A stretch of DNA of 64,000 nt. Source: Limnephilus marmoratus. Lineage: Eukaryota; Arthropoda; Insecta; Trichoptera; Limnephilidae. Numbering within the stretch: the first letter of the stretch is position 1; each line of letters opens with the position of its first letter. A model generated the notes under the pieces. It ran no database searches, had not been told where the DNA came from, and saw nothing but the letters and a program-made list of their open reading frames with translations. A program made the position numbers and the translations under genes. Below are positions 45,162 to 56,790 of this stretch, in pieces. The stretch lies in the NCBI GenBank assembly GCA_917880885.1, contig OU862912.1, forward strand, positions 52,811,117 to 52,875,116. The letters are read 5' to 3'.

Positions 45162-45913
45162 AATCTTTTTTTAAAATACATTATCTAGTTTGTGTACTGT
45201 ACGTCTGTGGATGGCGTTCGAACCTATAAAAAGAAACTTATCAAATAAAATAAATCGAACCGTGATGCTAGTGGTCTATATCTATATTATATTAAAACAT
45301 CGATTATTACAGTAGTGTCAAAATCCAGAGAGGAAATTGGATAATAAAAATTGTATGAACAAAACGCTGCCTGGTTTCCTGAAAAAAATATTTGGGTACT
45401 CTGTACTAAAAAAACCCATGCATTGGAGAAAAGTCATGTTTGAAAAATATTTATGAAATTCCAGAAATCTTTCTGAAGAACAAATAATTTGAGTAATAAT
45501 TGGATGATTTGTATAGCGCCGGTTTATTAAAAAATTACCTCAAGGGAGTTCATTAAGATAATTTCAGTTACAAACACAAAAACATTACTTGTAGATTGAC
45601 AAGCACACAAAAATAATTATAAATTGATTAACTAATTAGTCCTAAATTCATTTCAAAATAATTATATCATAAAATTCGTTAGTGAATGTCCCTTCTCGGA
45701 AATAATTCAGGTCATAAATCATTGGGCGTCAATTTCCTGCAAGCTTTGACTGGAAAATTTTAACGAGGGAAAACCGTAAGCCGTAGTTTTCTCGCGTGGC
45801 TTATAATTCATTAGTGCTGCCGCTAACTACTGTGCGTTTCTGCGCTCCTGACCGCGCTGCGTTTTAACTTTATGAACGTAATACCAATTTGCGGGCATTT
45901 TCGGTTGTCCTCA
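45162..45913. other. unassigned AT-rich DNA
   Basis: A minus-strand family M piece lies at about 45508-45550. No gene seen. Confidence 0.4.
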
Positions 45914-46555
45914 TAGACATCCAAATGGATAGACAAGCAGTTACAGATGAGGGGTAAAACCAAACTATGGAGAGCGAAGAGGGGAAAGATGACTGTCATT
46001 CGTTGAACAATCAATCTGACAGTATATAGGCATCTCGCATTACAATATCACCATTTAGTTCTTAAAAGCAAAATCTGCTTTGAATGAATAGACCTTTTTA
46101 CACGGGAGCGCGAATTGCTTGCCACGTTCAAAACATATTTGCTAAGGCCAAATGCTCGCCCCAAAAAGACTCGCGCCACTACACATATCAATATTTTGTT
46201 TCCGTGTTTAGTTAAAACACCTTTACAAATGTTTCATAATTTACTTACCCCTGTAACCAGCGACGAGCACATTGGAGTACCGCCCACATTCGCTATGTGT
46301 ACATTGATACGTAGATATATTGTATAGCACAAGCTGCCGTTATTTCGTTAAATGTATGGATGTCAGCTTCTCGCTGTTCACGGCAAGAATGATGACGTCA
46401 CACATTTTAGATTCAAGCGAGGCTATATCCCCTCCCCATGGAGCGAGCCGGTTCCAAGGAGGAGCTACAGCCGGCGCCATGTGGAGGGGGAAATAATACG
46501 TTTTTATCACTTAGGGCAGGTCCAGATATATTCATATGTCCGTGGTTGTCCTCTA
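45914..46555 (+). repeat. dispersed repeat family N, copy 2
   Basis: Full-length partner of 26642-27262, same orientation, about 19 kb away. Differences are scattered substitutions and short indels. No coding. Confidence 0.65.
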
Positions 46556-46984
46556 ACCGGGGATTTGTGACGTTTTAACTGATCTCTTGGCCAAGAAAAA
46601 TGTTGTATCCAACAATATTCTTTTATTCCGAGAAAAATTGAAAAAACGAAATCAGTGTTTCATAAAATTTAATATTTAAAATACACAAAACATACAATTC
46701 TTAGTAGTTTTAAATGAAAATTCGTCAAGAAAGGATATTAAATTAGATCTTCACACGTAGCAAACACTTTGTGGAAATACATAATTATAATAAACACAAT
46801 TAAATTAGAGTTTATTACTAGAATTTATGCTGAATTTGTCTGCTCATCATAAAAACCCTCAACTCCATGTAGAAACGGGCGGTCCGTTTGATAGATTCTC
46901 CTATCTTAACAAACGGATTGCAATCTTTGGAACACAGGCGTCGGGTGGGAATGCTATCCTTGTTCTACCGGTACTTCAATGAAA

Positions 46985-47303
46985 GATGCTCGGAAGAATA
47001 AGAAGCATTGATCCCATTGGCACCGGGTGCATGTTCGGTAAACAAGCCGGATTGTATCGGGTTGACATTTGCCACATGAGAACGGGCGTTTCTTCGACTC
47101 GTTCTTGAGTTCAACAGCTCGGCTGTGGAACGATTTGCCGGCCTCTGTGATTCCTCCTTCCTACAACATGGGTCTCTTCAAGACCAATGTTCCTTCCTCT
47201 CCTCGAAAAGGCCCTCTACACAGCATCTCAGATGAGACATGAATTATTGTGTAACGTGAATTATTTTCCTATGGACCTTCTGTGTGGAGTTAATGTAAAA
47301 AAA
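46985..47303 (+). pseudogene. CR1-like LINE 3' end sharing the family D tail, copy 2
   Basis: The plus frame FFDSFLSSTARLWNDLPASV is a textbook CR1-type C-terminal motif, followed by NMGLFKTNVPSS. Upstream, VDICHMRTGVSSTRS is in another frame, showing an indel. The 3' tail (CTCTACACAGCATCTC ... CTTCTGTGTGGAGTTAATG, then A-run) matches family D, with the hairpin partly eroded. Confidence 0.7.
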
Positions 47304-47305
47304 GG

Positions 47306-48061
47306 TCAACTGTTATCCATCTATTGCTAGTGCGTACAATATAGTTGGTATCATAACTCCGCTGTGGTCTGCGAGTCTCTTTTCCTTCGAGAGAGTATTG
47401 CTTGTTTTTACTCTTATTTCGTTGTCACGAACATAATTCATCTGCAGTTAAACAAAAAACGGTTAACTCGATTAAGGTCGTTAATATTATGGTTTGTATC
47501 ATTCAAATTACGGTAAAGCAGATTCCTGAAAATTACGTCCACCCAAATTCCGCTTTGGCGAGCTCTCGCAGAATCAAAAATATTATATTGTATGAATGTA
47601 TTATTATTCTGGGAATATTTTCGCTTTTCTGTAGGCATTTTTTAAATTTACAACTTTTTTATTGTATCAAAACTTTTCCACAATCAGATCAAAATCGGTA
47701 TTTGGTTTTTATAATTAGCCAAATTTCTTGAGAAAAGGGGCTTTTTTGTGGAAATTATAAAGAGCTAATTGTGTAAGAAACTTGTGGATAAATTTTCTTT
47801 ACGTGTTTTTAATATCGACAACAACAGAGTCCAAAGATTCATCTTAACAACCGTATTTTTTCCATATCAACTCTAAACAAATAATGAATTAAATTGCTGT
47901 TACTTTATTTGGCAACTGTGTTGGTGAATATTTTATTTGGCAACGAATAAATAATTCATTCAAACCGTGTTGTCTTCAAATGTTTCAACTTTTCTTGCAG
48001 GTAGTTTTTTAAAGTTTTTCTTCCAAGTGTGTGAAAGCAAAGAATAGGTTTTTTTTTTTTT
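47306..48061. other. unassigned AT-rich DNA
   Basis: A 109-codon hydrophobic open stretch at 47402 and its antisense partner show no family resemblance and are likely chance. Confidence 0.4.
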
Positions 48062-48395
48062 TACATGAGCTCCACACAGGAGGCCCTGAGGAAAACAATT
48101 TCCCTCAGGGCCTATGTCATCTTTGGGGATGCTGTGTGGAGGGTTTTTTTAAGGAAAGGAAGGAGAGGAGAGTTCTGGGAAGGAAAAGGGTTTAAGGGGT
48201 GGGTAGGAATCTGGGGTTCAGTGTGTCTTGGTCATCCGCCTCCAAGACCTAGACAAACCTCACCCCATGAACCCGGGCACCCCTGCTAAATCACCAAACG
48301 TAGCGAACCACTTGGGGTGACCTATGGCAGAGGTGTTGGTTATCCAATAAAGGTTCCCGGGGCGGCGGTACCCATTCCCGCCTCCCAAATTAGAC
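48062..48395 (-). repeat. family D retroposon, near-complete copy
   Basis: Minus-strand copy: T-run, ACATGAGCTCCACACAGG, hairpin AGGCCCTGAGG/CCCTCAGGGCCT (48081-48113), body, then GGTACCCATTCCCGCCTCCC at the right, the family 5' end. The hairpin stem here is nearly perfect. Confidence 0.75.
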
Positions 48396-49148
48396 ATGAC
48401 ATGGTGCATGTATTTGGTAATTGGTTCCGGAATTATTGTTGTTGAAAAATATATTTTACCAATTGTGCTATCAGGAAGTCGAAAGCGTTGGAATAAAGTA
48501 CACTATTATAAGATGAATCCAAACTTTGAATATTAATATTAATTTTACATAATTGTTGGAGAGATTTTCAAAAGTTTGAGTGTATTTTCTATGTAGCTTT
48601 GTTTAAGGCGTTCATAAGCTTTATGTTAATTAAAATCCAATAAGTACTGGGCTGACATGGTAGAGAAATATTCAACAGCTGTTTCTGTAAAGTAAGTTTT
48701 GATTTTCGGTTGAAGCAAGTAAGTTGGTGGTAAACAACAGATCTAAACTATCTTGGAATAACTTTAATGACTTTGTGGTTTAATGGAAAGTAGGGAAAAA
48801 GCCCCGGTACCTAATAAAGCTATCTTTGAAGATTATTCAGAAATTTGGCAATGTTATTGTTATTAATTATTACGCCGTGAAAAAATCTCCCACTCTCGGC
48901 TACTTTCTCCTTTAGAAAATTATAGTTTAGATTGCAATCGTAGCTCAAAAATATATTTCGATCGTTCAGTTGATTAGTCTGTCCAACACCTACTATTTTT
49001 TCCCCGTATTAAGTCGCCTATCAAAATTTTATTTGCATTTTTTCTCTAAATAATGTCAGGAATCATTGGTTAAAGTAAATCAAGTACATCGCTTAACACT
49101 CTGTGTCTTCGATCAATAGAGTCGATGCCCTGTGTAAACAAAGCCATA
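48396..49148. other. unassigned AT-rich DNA
   Basis: Nothing recognised. Confidence 0.4.
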
Positions 49149-49200
49149 TTTGTGTAATATCTGTTTACACAATGCCCTGTGTACACAGATATAACACAAA
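49149..49200. repeat. 23-bp hairpin
   Basis: TTTGTGTAATATCTGTTTAC... pairs with its inverse at 49178-49200 with two mismatches and a 6-base loop (ATGCCC). Confidence 0.6.
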
Positions 49201-49261
49201 AATAAATTTTACCATTCTTAGATCAATTCTCTATACAACTTTTATTTCCTGTTTTCATACA

Positions 49262-49500
49262 TAAAGATAGTTGCCAATAATATATGCGTTAAAGAAAATG
49301 AAGATAATGTAGGTGGTTCTTAGTCGAAGTATGGTACAGTTAAAAGTGACCGAATTTCATATCGACACCGTGGCGCAGTGGTTAGCGCATTTGCCCAGAA
49401 AGCAAGAGGTCCTGGGTTCGAGTCCCAGAGTTGTCAATATGTTTTTCTGATTTTTCTGTTGCCAGATTTTCGATTGAGTTTCGCTTATATTGTCTTCATT
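49262..49500 (+). repeat. tRNA-containing repeat family C, copy 2
   Basis: It contains a well-preserved tRNA-like sequence at 49364-49435 (72 bases). The D-stem GCGC/GCGC, anticodon stem TTTGC/GCAAG and T-stem CTGGG/CCCAG all pair, and the T-loop is TTCGAGT. The acceptor stem has two mismatches and position 33 is C rather than T, so it is probably not a working tRNA. The flanks match 3877-4095. Confidence 0.6.
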
Positions 49501-49748
49501 TATTTAAACTTTTATTTCCATTCATTGGGAGGATTACTATAATTACAATGGTAAGTAGATGACTTTTTAAATTTCATTAAAAAACAAGTTATTCCCACCA
49601 ATAAAAAAATACAGTTAACTTCAACGCAGGTTATTTATTCATGAAACACCGGTGGGGCTTTTACAAACATAAAATCAGTCGAAATAATTTTACATAATGC
49701 CGACATATATATATATATGTAAATTAGTGGGGTGGCCTGTTTTACTTC

Positions 49749-50310
49749 TTCTTCTTCTTCGATGGCGCTACAGCCCATATCGAGCTGTGGCCTCCTGCAA
49801 CAGTCGCCTCCAACTCCTCCTGTCCTCAGCGGCTGACTTCCAATTTGGTACCTGGAGAAGCTGTGCTGCATCCCCTCTTACGTCGTCTTCCCAACTCAGT
49901 CTGGGTCTTCCCACTTTTCTCTTTCCACCTGGGTGTCCAGTCAAAATTCTTTTTGGGACGCGTGTATCCGGCATTCTCTGTACATGCCCAGCCCATCTCA
50001 GCCTGAGGAGTCTCACATGTGCTGAGATGCTAGAGGCCTTATATATATCATACAATTCTGTATTGTGCCGGATGCGCCACTGTTCACCCTCTTTCACGGG
50101 TCCACATATTCTTCTCAGCACTTTTCTTTCAAAAGTATCCAGCATTTCAGCCATCTTTACCGTCAGTGTCAGCGCCTCACATCCATATGCCAAGACAGTT
50201 GTAACAATGGTCTTATATATGGTTATTTTGGTTTTTCTATGGACACTACGTGACTTAAACACTGGCAGCAAAGAGAAGTATGTTTTGTTGGCTGCTGTGA
50301 TTCTACAATT
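49749..50310 (-). pseudogene. RTE-type LINE, 5'-truncated 3' end
   Basis: The minus strand is open over about 185 codons: AANKTYFSLLPVFKSRSVHR, then TTVLAYGCEALTLTVKMAEM, then RLLRLRWAGHVQRMP, RKVGRPRLSWEDDVRGD and NWKSAAEDRRSWRRLLQEA. This is the C-terminal domain of an RTE-type polyprotein, ending ARYGL with a stop. A (GAA)n tail (49749-49760) follows. Being uninterrupted by stops makes it one of the younger LINE copies here. The RT and endonuclease domains are lost by 5' truncation, and codons beyond 50310 are not LINE-like. The plus-strand frame over the same region is its shadow. Confidence 0.85.
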
Positions 50311-50498
50311 CAAGAAAAAAACCGTTGTGTCTGAAAATCGAAAAGCTATGGAACGCCAATGGTTTCGTAAGCATTTAAAAAAACCACAGTCCGCAAACTC
50401 GGCCATAGGTAAGCGTTAAAATTAAGATCTATCATTTTTTGAAGCCCGTTTTTTTTCTTTATGAATTCGATCAATTTAATAAAATTTTAAGACATATT

Positions 50499-50580
50499 TT
50501 CGTTAGTTGTTTTTGGGGTGTTATGTCATGGTGCCATTCTACCTCTTTCTTTAGCCAACGTTTCGGTTAGCGCTTAACGT
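50499..50580 (+). repeat. family E copy
   Basis: TTTTTGGGGTGTTATGTCAT and TTTAGCCAACGTTTCGGTTA are in family order. Confidence 0.55.
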
Positions 50581-50685
50581 TCGTATTTACATGTGTTTCT
50601 TTATATTGGAGATGTGAATATGTGAAAATAGGAATTTCATATTTACTTCTTCAAACACAGCAAACTTATTTTGTTGCACCATTTT

Positions 50686-50892
50686 AATTCAAATTTAATA
50701 ATTTCTTTTTTTTAACCACGTTTATTGTTTTTAAAAACCCGACATGTTTCGTGAGAAACACTCACTTCCTCAGGGTTTACGTTTAAGTTTTAAGTAAATC
50801 CTGAGGAAGTGAACATCACTCACGACACGCGTCGGTTTTTTATAAATAATAAATGTGGTTAAAACAAAGAAATTGATAATTTTGAATTTCAT
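50686..50892. repeat. fold-back family K, imperfect inverted repeat
   Basis: Arms of about 95-100 bp (about 50686-50780 and 50793-50892) pair with scattered mismatches. Shared words are TTAACCACGTTTATTGTTTT, CGACATGTTTCGTGAG and CACTTCCTCAGG. The loop is about 12 bases. The CATGTTTCG word also occurs in the arm of the 80-bp perfect repeat at 53567. Confidence 0.65.
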
Positions 50893-51057
50893 ATTTAATT
50901 AGTAGTAGCTTTATAGATTTTCTCAAGATCTTATTGCGCATGGCCCTCTAAAATTGTGAGCATAGCGACACGGCCTCGCAAAAGGCTTGCAGGTTTATTT
51001 TCAATTATATTTTCTTGATAAGTATTTGCATTTACAATAAAGTATTTTCACGGTTTT

Positions 51058-51281
51058 TAAAGTGAAACTTCTTTAGCACCGTTGTGATTTGAAACTCGAT
51101 GAAACGGAAACGACACTAAAAAGAGGCAAACACATACATCTATTAGATTAAGCCTGCAAGAGAATGAGATATAATGAAACCTTACCGCATTGGCCGCTTT
51201 GATTATGAGCTCACTTTTTAAGGCTCCTATTGTTTGAGATTGTGTGGTGAAGGTTTCACTTCTAACGCGTGTGAATTGCAA
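51058..51281 (-). repeat. MITE-like repeat family H, copy 6
   Basis: Full minus-strand copy from AAGTGAAACTTCTTTAGCAC to CTAACGCGTGTGAATTGCA. Confidence 0.65.
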
Positions 51282-51594
51282 TCGATTTTTTTTTACTGTC
51301 GATAAATTATTTTGATAAATAAAGCATTTTTATTTTATTTTTATGTTAAGTACGAATAGATTTTCTTTATTAGATTTAAAAACGCAATTTTTAATTTGCG
51401 GCCGAAACAATATTTATTTTTTTCTTTATTCATGATTACATAATTTGTGGATTTTTCGAACATCTTGCTAGGCACATGTCGGTATTACGGTGCTCGATTT
51501 TACATAATATATCTATAGTACATTAACATTTTAAATAAGCAATGATACGCCCCCCGTTTTTTTTTACTTCACGGCGGCCATTACAGTCATCTTA

Positions 51595-52043
51595 AGCCTC
51601 GATTATATTGAGTGAGTTTACAAGCATTAACTTTTAGCCGGTAAGTTTAAAAGCGGGTGAATCAGGGAGTGAGATCGTCACGATGACATACAAAACTGTC
51701 CACTCGCTCTGTAGCGATAGTAGCAGCTAAAATTACGCTTCTCTCGCGAACCAATTCGGTCGACATTTTGTAAAAAACTTGAGCTCGCAGGTAGCGCCAA
51801 ACGCTAGCCGGTAGCGAGAATAACGACTCCCGCGTGAACTAATTCTGACAGTTGCGAAATCAGCTGTTGGTAGGCCACCATCTTTGGCGAGCAGCGAGTA
51901 AAGTTGACCACCCTTCAACTTTTTTCTTGTATTGTCCACAATCTGCTAGTTAGATAGTAATACGATTACACTGAGCGATTTTACTAACAGATAGTGAATT
52001 TCCCAGATAGTAGCTTGTAAACTCGATCAATTTAATCGATGCT
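51595..52043. mobile_element. PIF/Harbinger-like MITE
   Basis: The ends AGCCTCGATTATATTGA and the inverse of ...TCAATTTAATCGATGCT pair over about 32 bp, including GAGTTTACAAGC. They are flanked by TTA on both sides (51592-51594 and 52044-52046), the 3-bp target duplication of PIF/Harbinger elements. It is 449 bp with no transposase. Confidence 0.75.
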
Positions 52044-52046
52044 TTA

Positions 52047-53204
52047 CCAATAAGTAGATTTTTCTATGTCATAATGACGTAGAAATCAACATTTTAAACG
52101 TTTAGGAAAGGGCGCTTTTAGATCGTTTTAAAATCAAGAATGAAAATATTAAAATTACAGATTTTTAGAACTGTAAAGTATCTCTGAATGTCCCATCCGG
52201 TGATATTCGTTATTTACCACTATTGGTGCCAGTATTCTCTAGTACTATAATGTGCTTATTAAAAGACTTGTGGTTCTTGAGATCACAGTACATAACTGTT
52301 TATTGACGTATCGTAATTTACAAATATAATTTTGGAGGACCGACGTCCTTACTAACTGGAAGCTACGTTTTGTCAGGTGTGCTCTCGCATTATAGTGACT
52401 GAGCACACCTGCCTTCGGCTACTCTCGGCTCATCTCGTAAACGAGGCCACATGACCCGAATTGCCCATAGACAACTAAAGCAATACGAGAACTAATCATG
52501 TACTAATTAAGAACGGTGATTTAAAAAAATGTTTATTGGTATCCATAGTGAAAATATCCAATCGACAACTAAGAGCAAGTGTTCCAGTGACGTCACGCCA
52601 TCAGGGAACGGGTTAACCATTATTAATACAGGAATAGTTGTGCAAACATCGGCTCGGTAAATCATAAATCATAAGTGTAATCGACACGGGATACCTGAAG
52701 ACAATAAATTCCCTAATGATGTACAGCGGCCGAGCCAAAATCAACATGCCAAGAATTGAACGTGAGCTGTTGATTAATTCATAACTAGCAAAATTATTGC
52801 CACAGGTAAGTTATAGCATCCGTTAGAAGGGTTATATTTGATTAATGATCGTATTGAAGCCAAATGGCAGGTTTGTGATTGAAAATTAAAACCACGGGGG
52901 AAAAACAAGTAAGTAATGTCTAAAGTGTCACTGACATTCATTATTAATGCTTTTTTCCGCCATCAGCAGTATTCGTATAAACTCGTCTTAAAAAACCAAT
53001 CTTTGTATTTTTTGTTTTTTCTTTGGTCTTTTTACCTGTCTTTCTTCTTAAGACACGTGTAACAGATTAACTAAATACGATTTTATCTATTTGCTCGGAT
53101 GCTCATGATTCGTGCCAGCCTTACATAAATATTTTAAAAAAATCGCCATAGTTTTTGAAAACGATGGTTGTTGCTAATGCTAATTTGCAATGTAAAAGAT
53201 AAGG
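52047..53204. other. unassigned DNA
   Basis: GTGTGCTCTCGCATTATAGTG followed by GAGCACACCTGCC at 52377-52412 makes a small hairpin. No gene or retrotransposon body recognised. Confidence 0.4.
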
Positions 53205-53206
53205 TC

Positions 53207-53450
53207 AGCCTGAAACACTCATTTACATTGAAAAATCTTCTGAGAAAAGATACTTGCCGCCAACGGGACTTGAACCCGTGTCCTTCTGATTGCCGGTCGG
53301 ATGCTCTGACCACTGAGCTATGGCGGCTTATCAAATACCCGCCAAATAATTCAATATATACTAGTGTTTCATTCAACTTATTACATTACTGCTTATTATA
53401 TTTTTTCCACCTGAAAACAACCAACTTTATTTTGCGAGAGAGACATTGTT
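53207..53450 (-). repeat. tRNA-containing repeat family B, copy 3
   Basis: The tRNA-like part at 53256-53327 has a fully paired 7-bp acceptor stem (GCCGCCA/TGGCGGC), a paired D-stem and T-stem, and an anticodon position reading GGC. Base 33 is C rather than T. It is the best-preserved tRNA fold of the family. The module at 53452-53515 is inverted relative to copies 1 and 4. Confidence 0.7.
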
Positions 53451-53566
53451 TTATAATAATTGTTACCCTTTGTGCTATGCATAAAAATCTTGTCTAAACG
53501 TTAGTTTATAAATTAAAAAAATAATTTCTTCGAACTTTGCAAAATAACTTTGTGGTATCATTTTTC

Positions 53567-53753
53567 ATATAATGAATAAAAAATCACTTTGTTTAAACCA
53601 CTATTTTTAAAACAAATCAACATGTTTCGACAACAATGTTGTCTTATAGTAACATATAGTAACATATCCTGATTAAGACAACATTGTTGTCGAAACATGT
53701 TGATTTGTTTTAAAAATAGTGGTTTAAACAAAGTGATTTTTTATTCATTATAT
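53567..53753. repeat. perfect 80-bp inverted repeat
   Basis: Arms 53567-53646 and 53674-53753 are exact reverse complements over 80 bases, around a 27-base loop containing TAGTAACATA twice. The arm has TTTAAACCACTATTTTTAAA and AACATGTTTCGACAAC. No coding. Confidence 0.85.
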
Positions 53754-53794
53754 AAAAAAATAATAATTAAAAGATAAGGGATTCGGAATACGAA

Positions 53795-53890
53795 ATTAGG
53801 GAAGCGGGTAAGGGTACCGTCGCCCCGGAAATCATTCCCAGGGAACCATTTATTGGAAAACCAACCACCCTGTCACAGCGGTTCTCTGTG
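53795..53890 (+). repeat. family D, 5' fragment
   Basis: GGGAAGCGGGTAAGGGTACC and ACCATTTATTGGAAAACCAA correspond to the 5' end of family D. The rest is lost. Confidence 0.5.
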
Positions 53891-53974
53891 ACAGGGAGGT
53901 TCGCTATGTTTAATGATTGAGGTGTACTTTCAAACACTTAAATAGTAAAATAAATAAAATAAATATTAATTATT

Positions 53975-54225
53975 AATTTTTGTATTTCAAAATTTGAATT
54001 TGAATTTTCGTTTTTATTTCTACTTTTCTTTAAAATATGATCTTTTTTTTCTCTTTAGTTTTAAGTATTTCTTAATATTTTTTAGAATGTGAAAATATTA
54101 AATGTACGACTACCACAACACGGGCATTAGCCTAGTGTGGTAGCAAAAAAAAAACAAATATCTGTTACTAATAAAACATTTATGAAATAAAAAATAAAAA
54201 AAAACAAAAAAATAAAAATGTATAA
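53975..54225 (+). mobile_element. LINE 3' end family G, plus-strand copy
   Basis: It matches the inverse of 15960-16160. The hairpin arms CTACCAC and GTGGTAG are at about 54107-54143, followed by CAAATATCTGTTACTAATAA and an A-rich tail. Confidence 0.65.
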
Positions 54226-55365
54226 ATGATAACTTTTTCAAAAATGTGCAAGTCTGAAAATGAGCACAATTTATTGTTTGAAACTGATCCGGTATGATGA
54301 AATAAATAAATAAATGGAATAATGCTTTGGATAGGTTTCATTATACTCATTAATAAATTACTGTCAGCGTCTATTTTTGATAGTAAGTATAAAGATATAG
54401 GAAATGGATATGTAAGTTCGTTTACAGTGCATTGTAAAAACGTTGTAATTTGAATGTTTTCAATTAACATGTTGGCGCCACGTGAACTGGATTTTATTGG
54501 TCTTAAAAGCAATATGATAGTTACGATTTGCTAGAAATATATGAATTTTTAGCAAGAAATAACAAAATCGAAATAAAGTAAGTAACAAAGCAAATATAAA
54601 ACAATTATCAGCATTAACATAAACATATTAACAGTGTAAACATAAATTAGTTAACACTTTTAAAATAAAATATTTAACAGCGTGATCATTGAAGGCTTAA
54701 TGGGATCGATATACAATAATAAGCAAAGTATCAATAAAATACAATTCACCCAGCCAATATAATATCGCTAACAGCATTATTACTTACACATGTAAACATA
54801 AACTGACTCCTGCTTTATACAGAGCGTAACAGCACATACCCGAAAGATTTTAACTAGAGGTTCCTGAGCATATTTGGAGTAAAAAGAGTAGATGTCATTT
54901 TGCTGTTCGATGATTTCTTTTTTCTTTTACCCCCTCCGGCTAATTTGTTCGCTTTTGGGAACAGCTTACATAGGTCTCGTATAAATCGTTGTGTCTCGTT
55001 GAGGTGAGAAATATAACCTTATAGTCAAATCTAAAAGTTAACCGAATAATTTAAATGTAACCCTCTATGCGACCAACGTTACCGACGGCGATTTGAAAAA
55101 AAAATCACGAAGATTTGTGAATTTCTATCAATTTATTTTTAAACGAATCGTCAAAAAAGTCAGACATTGACGTTTTTAACATATTTGTCTAACAAAAAAA
55201 AAAACACGTGCGTGAATGCGTTTTTAGTTGGTTCGTTATCGGTAATTTTAGTTAGAAAAAATGTATGGTATAGCATTTTAAAAACATTTTTTATGTTTAC
55301 ATAAAAAAATACTTATTTTAAAAAAATATGTGTTTTTTATAATATATTATACATAAAGTATATTT
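54226..55365. other. unassigned AT-rich DNA
   Basis: An (AAAT)n microsatellite at 54300. No gene seen. Confidence 0.4.
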
Positions 55366-55379
55366 TCAATAGTTTATTT

Positions 55380-55640
55380 TTAATAATAATATTTGAAAGC
55401 GTATTCCATCACATTCATCTGTTACATGCCCAAACCATCTGAAGGTCCCTTTCTTAATCTTACTCATTACGCTTCTATCAGCTTTGCATTCTTTGTGTTC
55501 CACATTTCTCACACGATCATACATGGTTTTGCCACACTTAGGCCTCAGTGATCTCATTTCTACAGCATTCAGTCTACTTTCATCTTTCATCTACCAGTTC
55601 CATGCATTACTGACATACCGTCTACCGGTGGACCGCTAGC
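55380..55640 (-). pseudogene. RTE-type LINE fragment
   Basis: The minus strand reads MKDESRLNAVEMRSLRPKCG, then KTMYDRVRNVEHKECKADRS and KKGTFRWFGHV, nearly the same protein as at 20597-20782. It is the same RTE family, truncated at both ends. Confidence 0.75.
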
Positions 55641-56633
55641 TTCGCTTCCAACGTGAACATCATTTTTTTTCAACTAAACAGGAGATTTTTTTGTTTTTAA
55701 CACCAAACTTAATTTTATGACAAACTTATTTAAATTTTACCTACCAAAATCGAAAACCACGGCACACCATTGACATCAAGGTTACTTCTTTTATTGCCAA
55801 TAAAATTAGACAACCGCAGCCCGCCCATTCGACCGTTGGGTCTTTTAGATCTGGCGTTTTTTGCAAAAGTTGTGTTTTTCTTTTTGATCTTTTTGATTGA
55901 GATAATTAAATTCCAGTAATCCTATTTACACTACGGACTGGTGACGTTCAAAGTATGCCAAACGCCATGTCTACCTACCTACATGTAAATTAATTTTTAA
56001 ATCGTGTGTAATATTGTATATGCGTTTTAATTAAATAATGAGAATAAAAAATTAGGACATCAAAAATTATTATTACTGGTGTTTTTAGTGCTTCTTTTAT
56101 AGACCCTTCCAACTGTCCTAATAAAAACACATTCTCTTCAGGTTGGTCGTATTGCCGGAAAGTTCAAAACGATTTTCTCTGAATTCCAGGCACACTTTTC
56201 AGTTTTCACACAGGCCACGATTCACAATGGCTAGATAGTAAATATGTGGAAAGAAATTTACCACAAATTACCTGCACTTTGTATTTTCACAAAAAAATAA
56301 AACAAATAAAAAATCACAATAGATTTTTTACACAGTAGCTTCAATTAATTCATCACCATCCTCTTCGGCAGTTATAAATAGGTTGGAGGATTTTTACCAC
56401 CGTTGATGTCTTAATTTCATTTTTAAATTATATTCCTTAAAACGCCAATGGCCGTGCTGTTTTTTATGTATTATGTTCGAATAAATATTTAAAGGTGTTT
56501 ACAATACAGTTTAATAGATTTTTAGTCTGGTTAGACTAAGATCAATTTGTATACCGGCGAACTTCATGTATATTATACTAGTCCCAGGGAGATATCGTTT
56601 GCACGTCATCGACCATTAATTCGCAACAACTTG
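55641..56633. other. unassigned AT-rich DNA
   Basis: Nothing recognised. Confidence 0.4.
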
Positions 56634-56790
56634 TAAAGGGCTCTACACACGACACTGCATGCAGGCCTGCAGGGACTTCTGCCGCAGAGAGTCCCTGCAT
56701 GTGTCTCGTTCTAGCGGCCCTTTAACAAAAAAGACAGCGCTAGTTCGCTCAAACCCACGCTCTCTGCAGGCACTGCCTGCATGCCAGCTT
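56634..56790. repeat. palindromic CTGCA/GCATGC-rich segment
   Basis: TAAAGGGCTCTACACACG at 56634 and GCGGCCCTTTAAC at 56715 are roughly inverted ends. Inside, CTGCATGCAGGCCTGCAGGG and the later GGCACTGCCTGCATGCC are themselves palindromic. This is possibly a MITE, but I cannot fix its ends. Confidence 0.35.

Noticed and set aside
49364..49435. Functional tRNA gene
   Set aside because: Two acceptor mismatches and C at position 33. The flanks match another copy of the repeat with a different core.
49697..50419. 240-codon plus-strand open frame
   Set aside because: It is antisense to the clearly RTE-like minus-strand frame and has no resemblance to any protein.
52260..52450. LTR retrotransposon end
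   Set aside because: The polyA-like and promoter-like words are weak, and no matching second LTR, primer-binding site or pol frame was found.
53256..53327. Functional tRNA gene
   Set aside because: It folds well but belongs to a four-copy dispersed repeat, has C instead of T at position 33, and the other copies show different anticodons.
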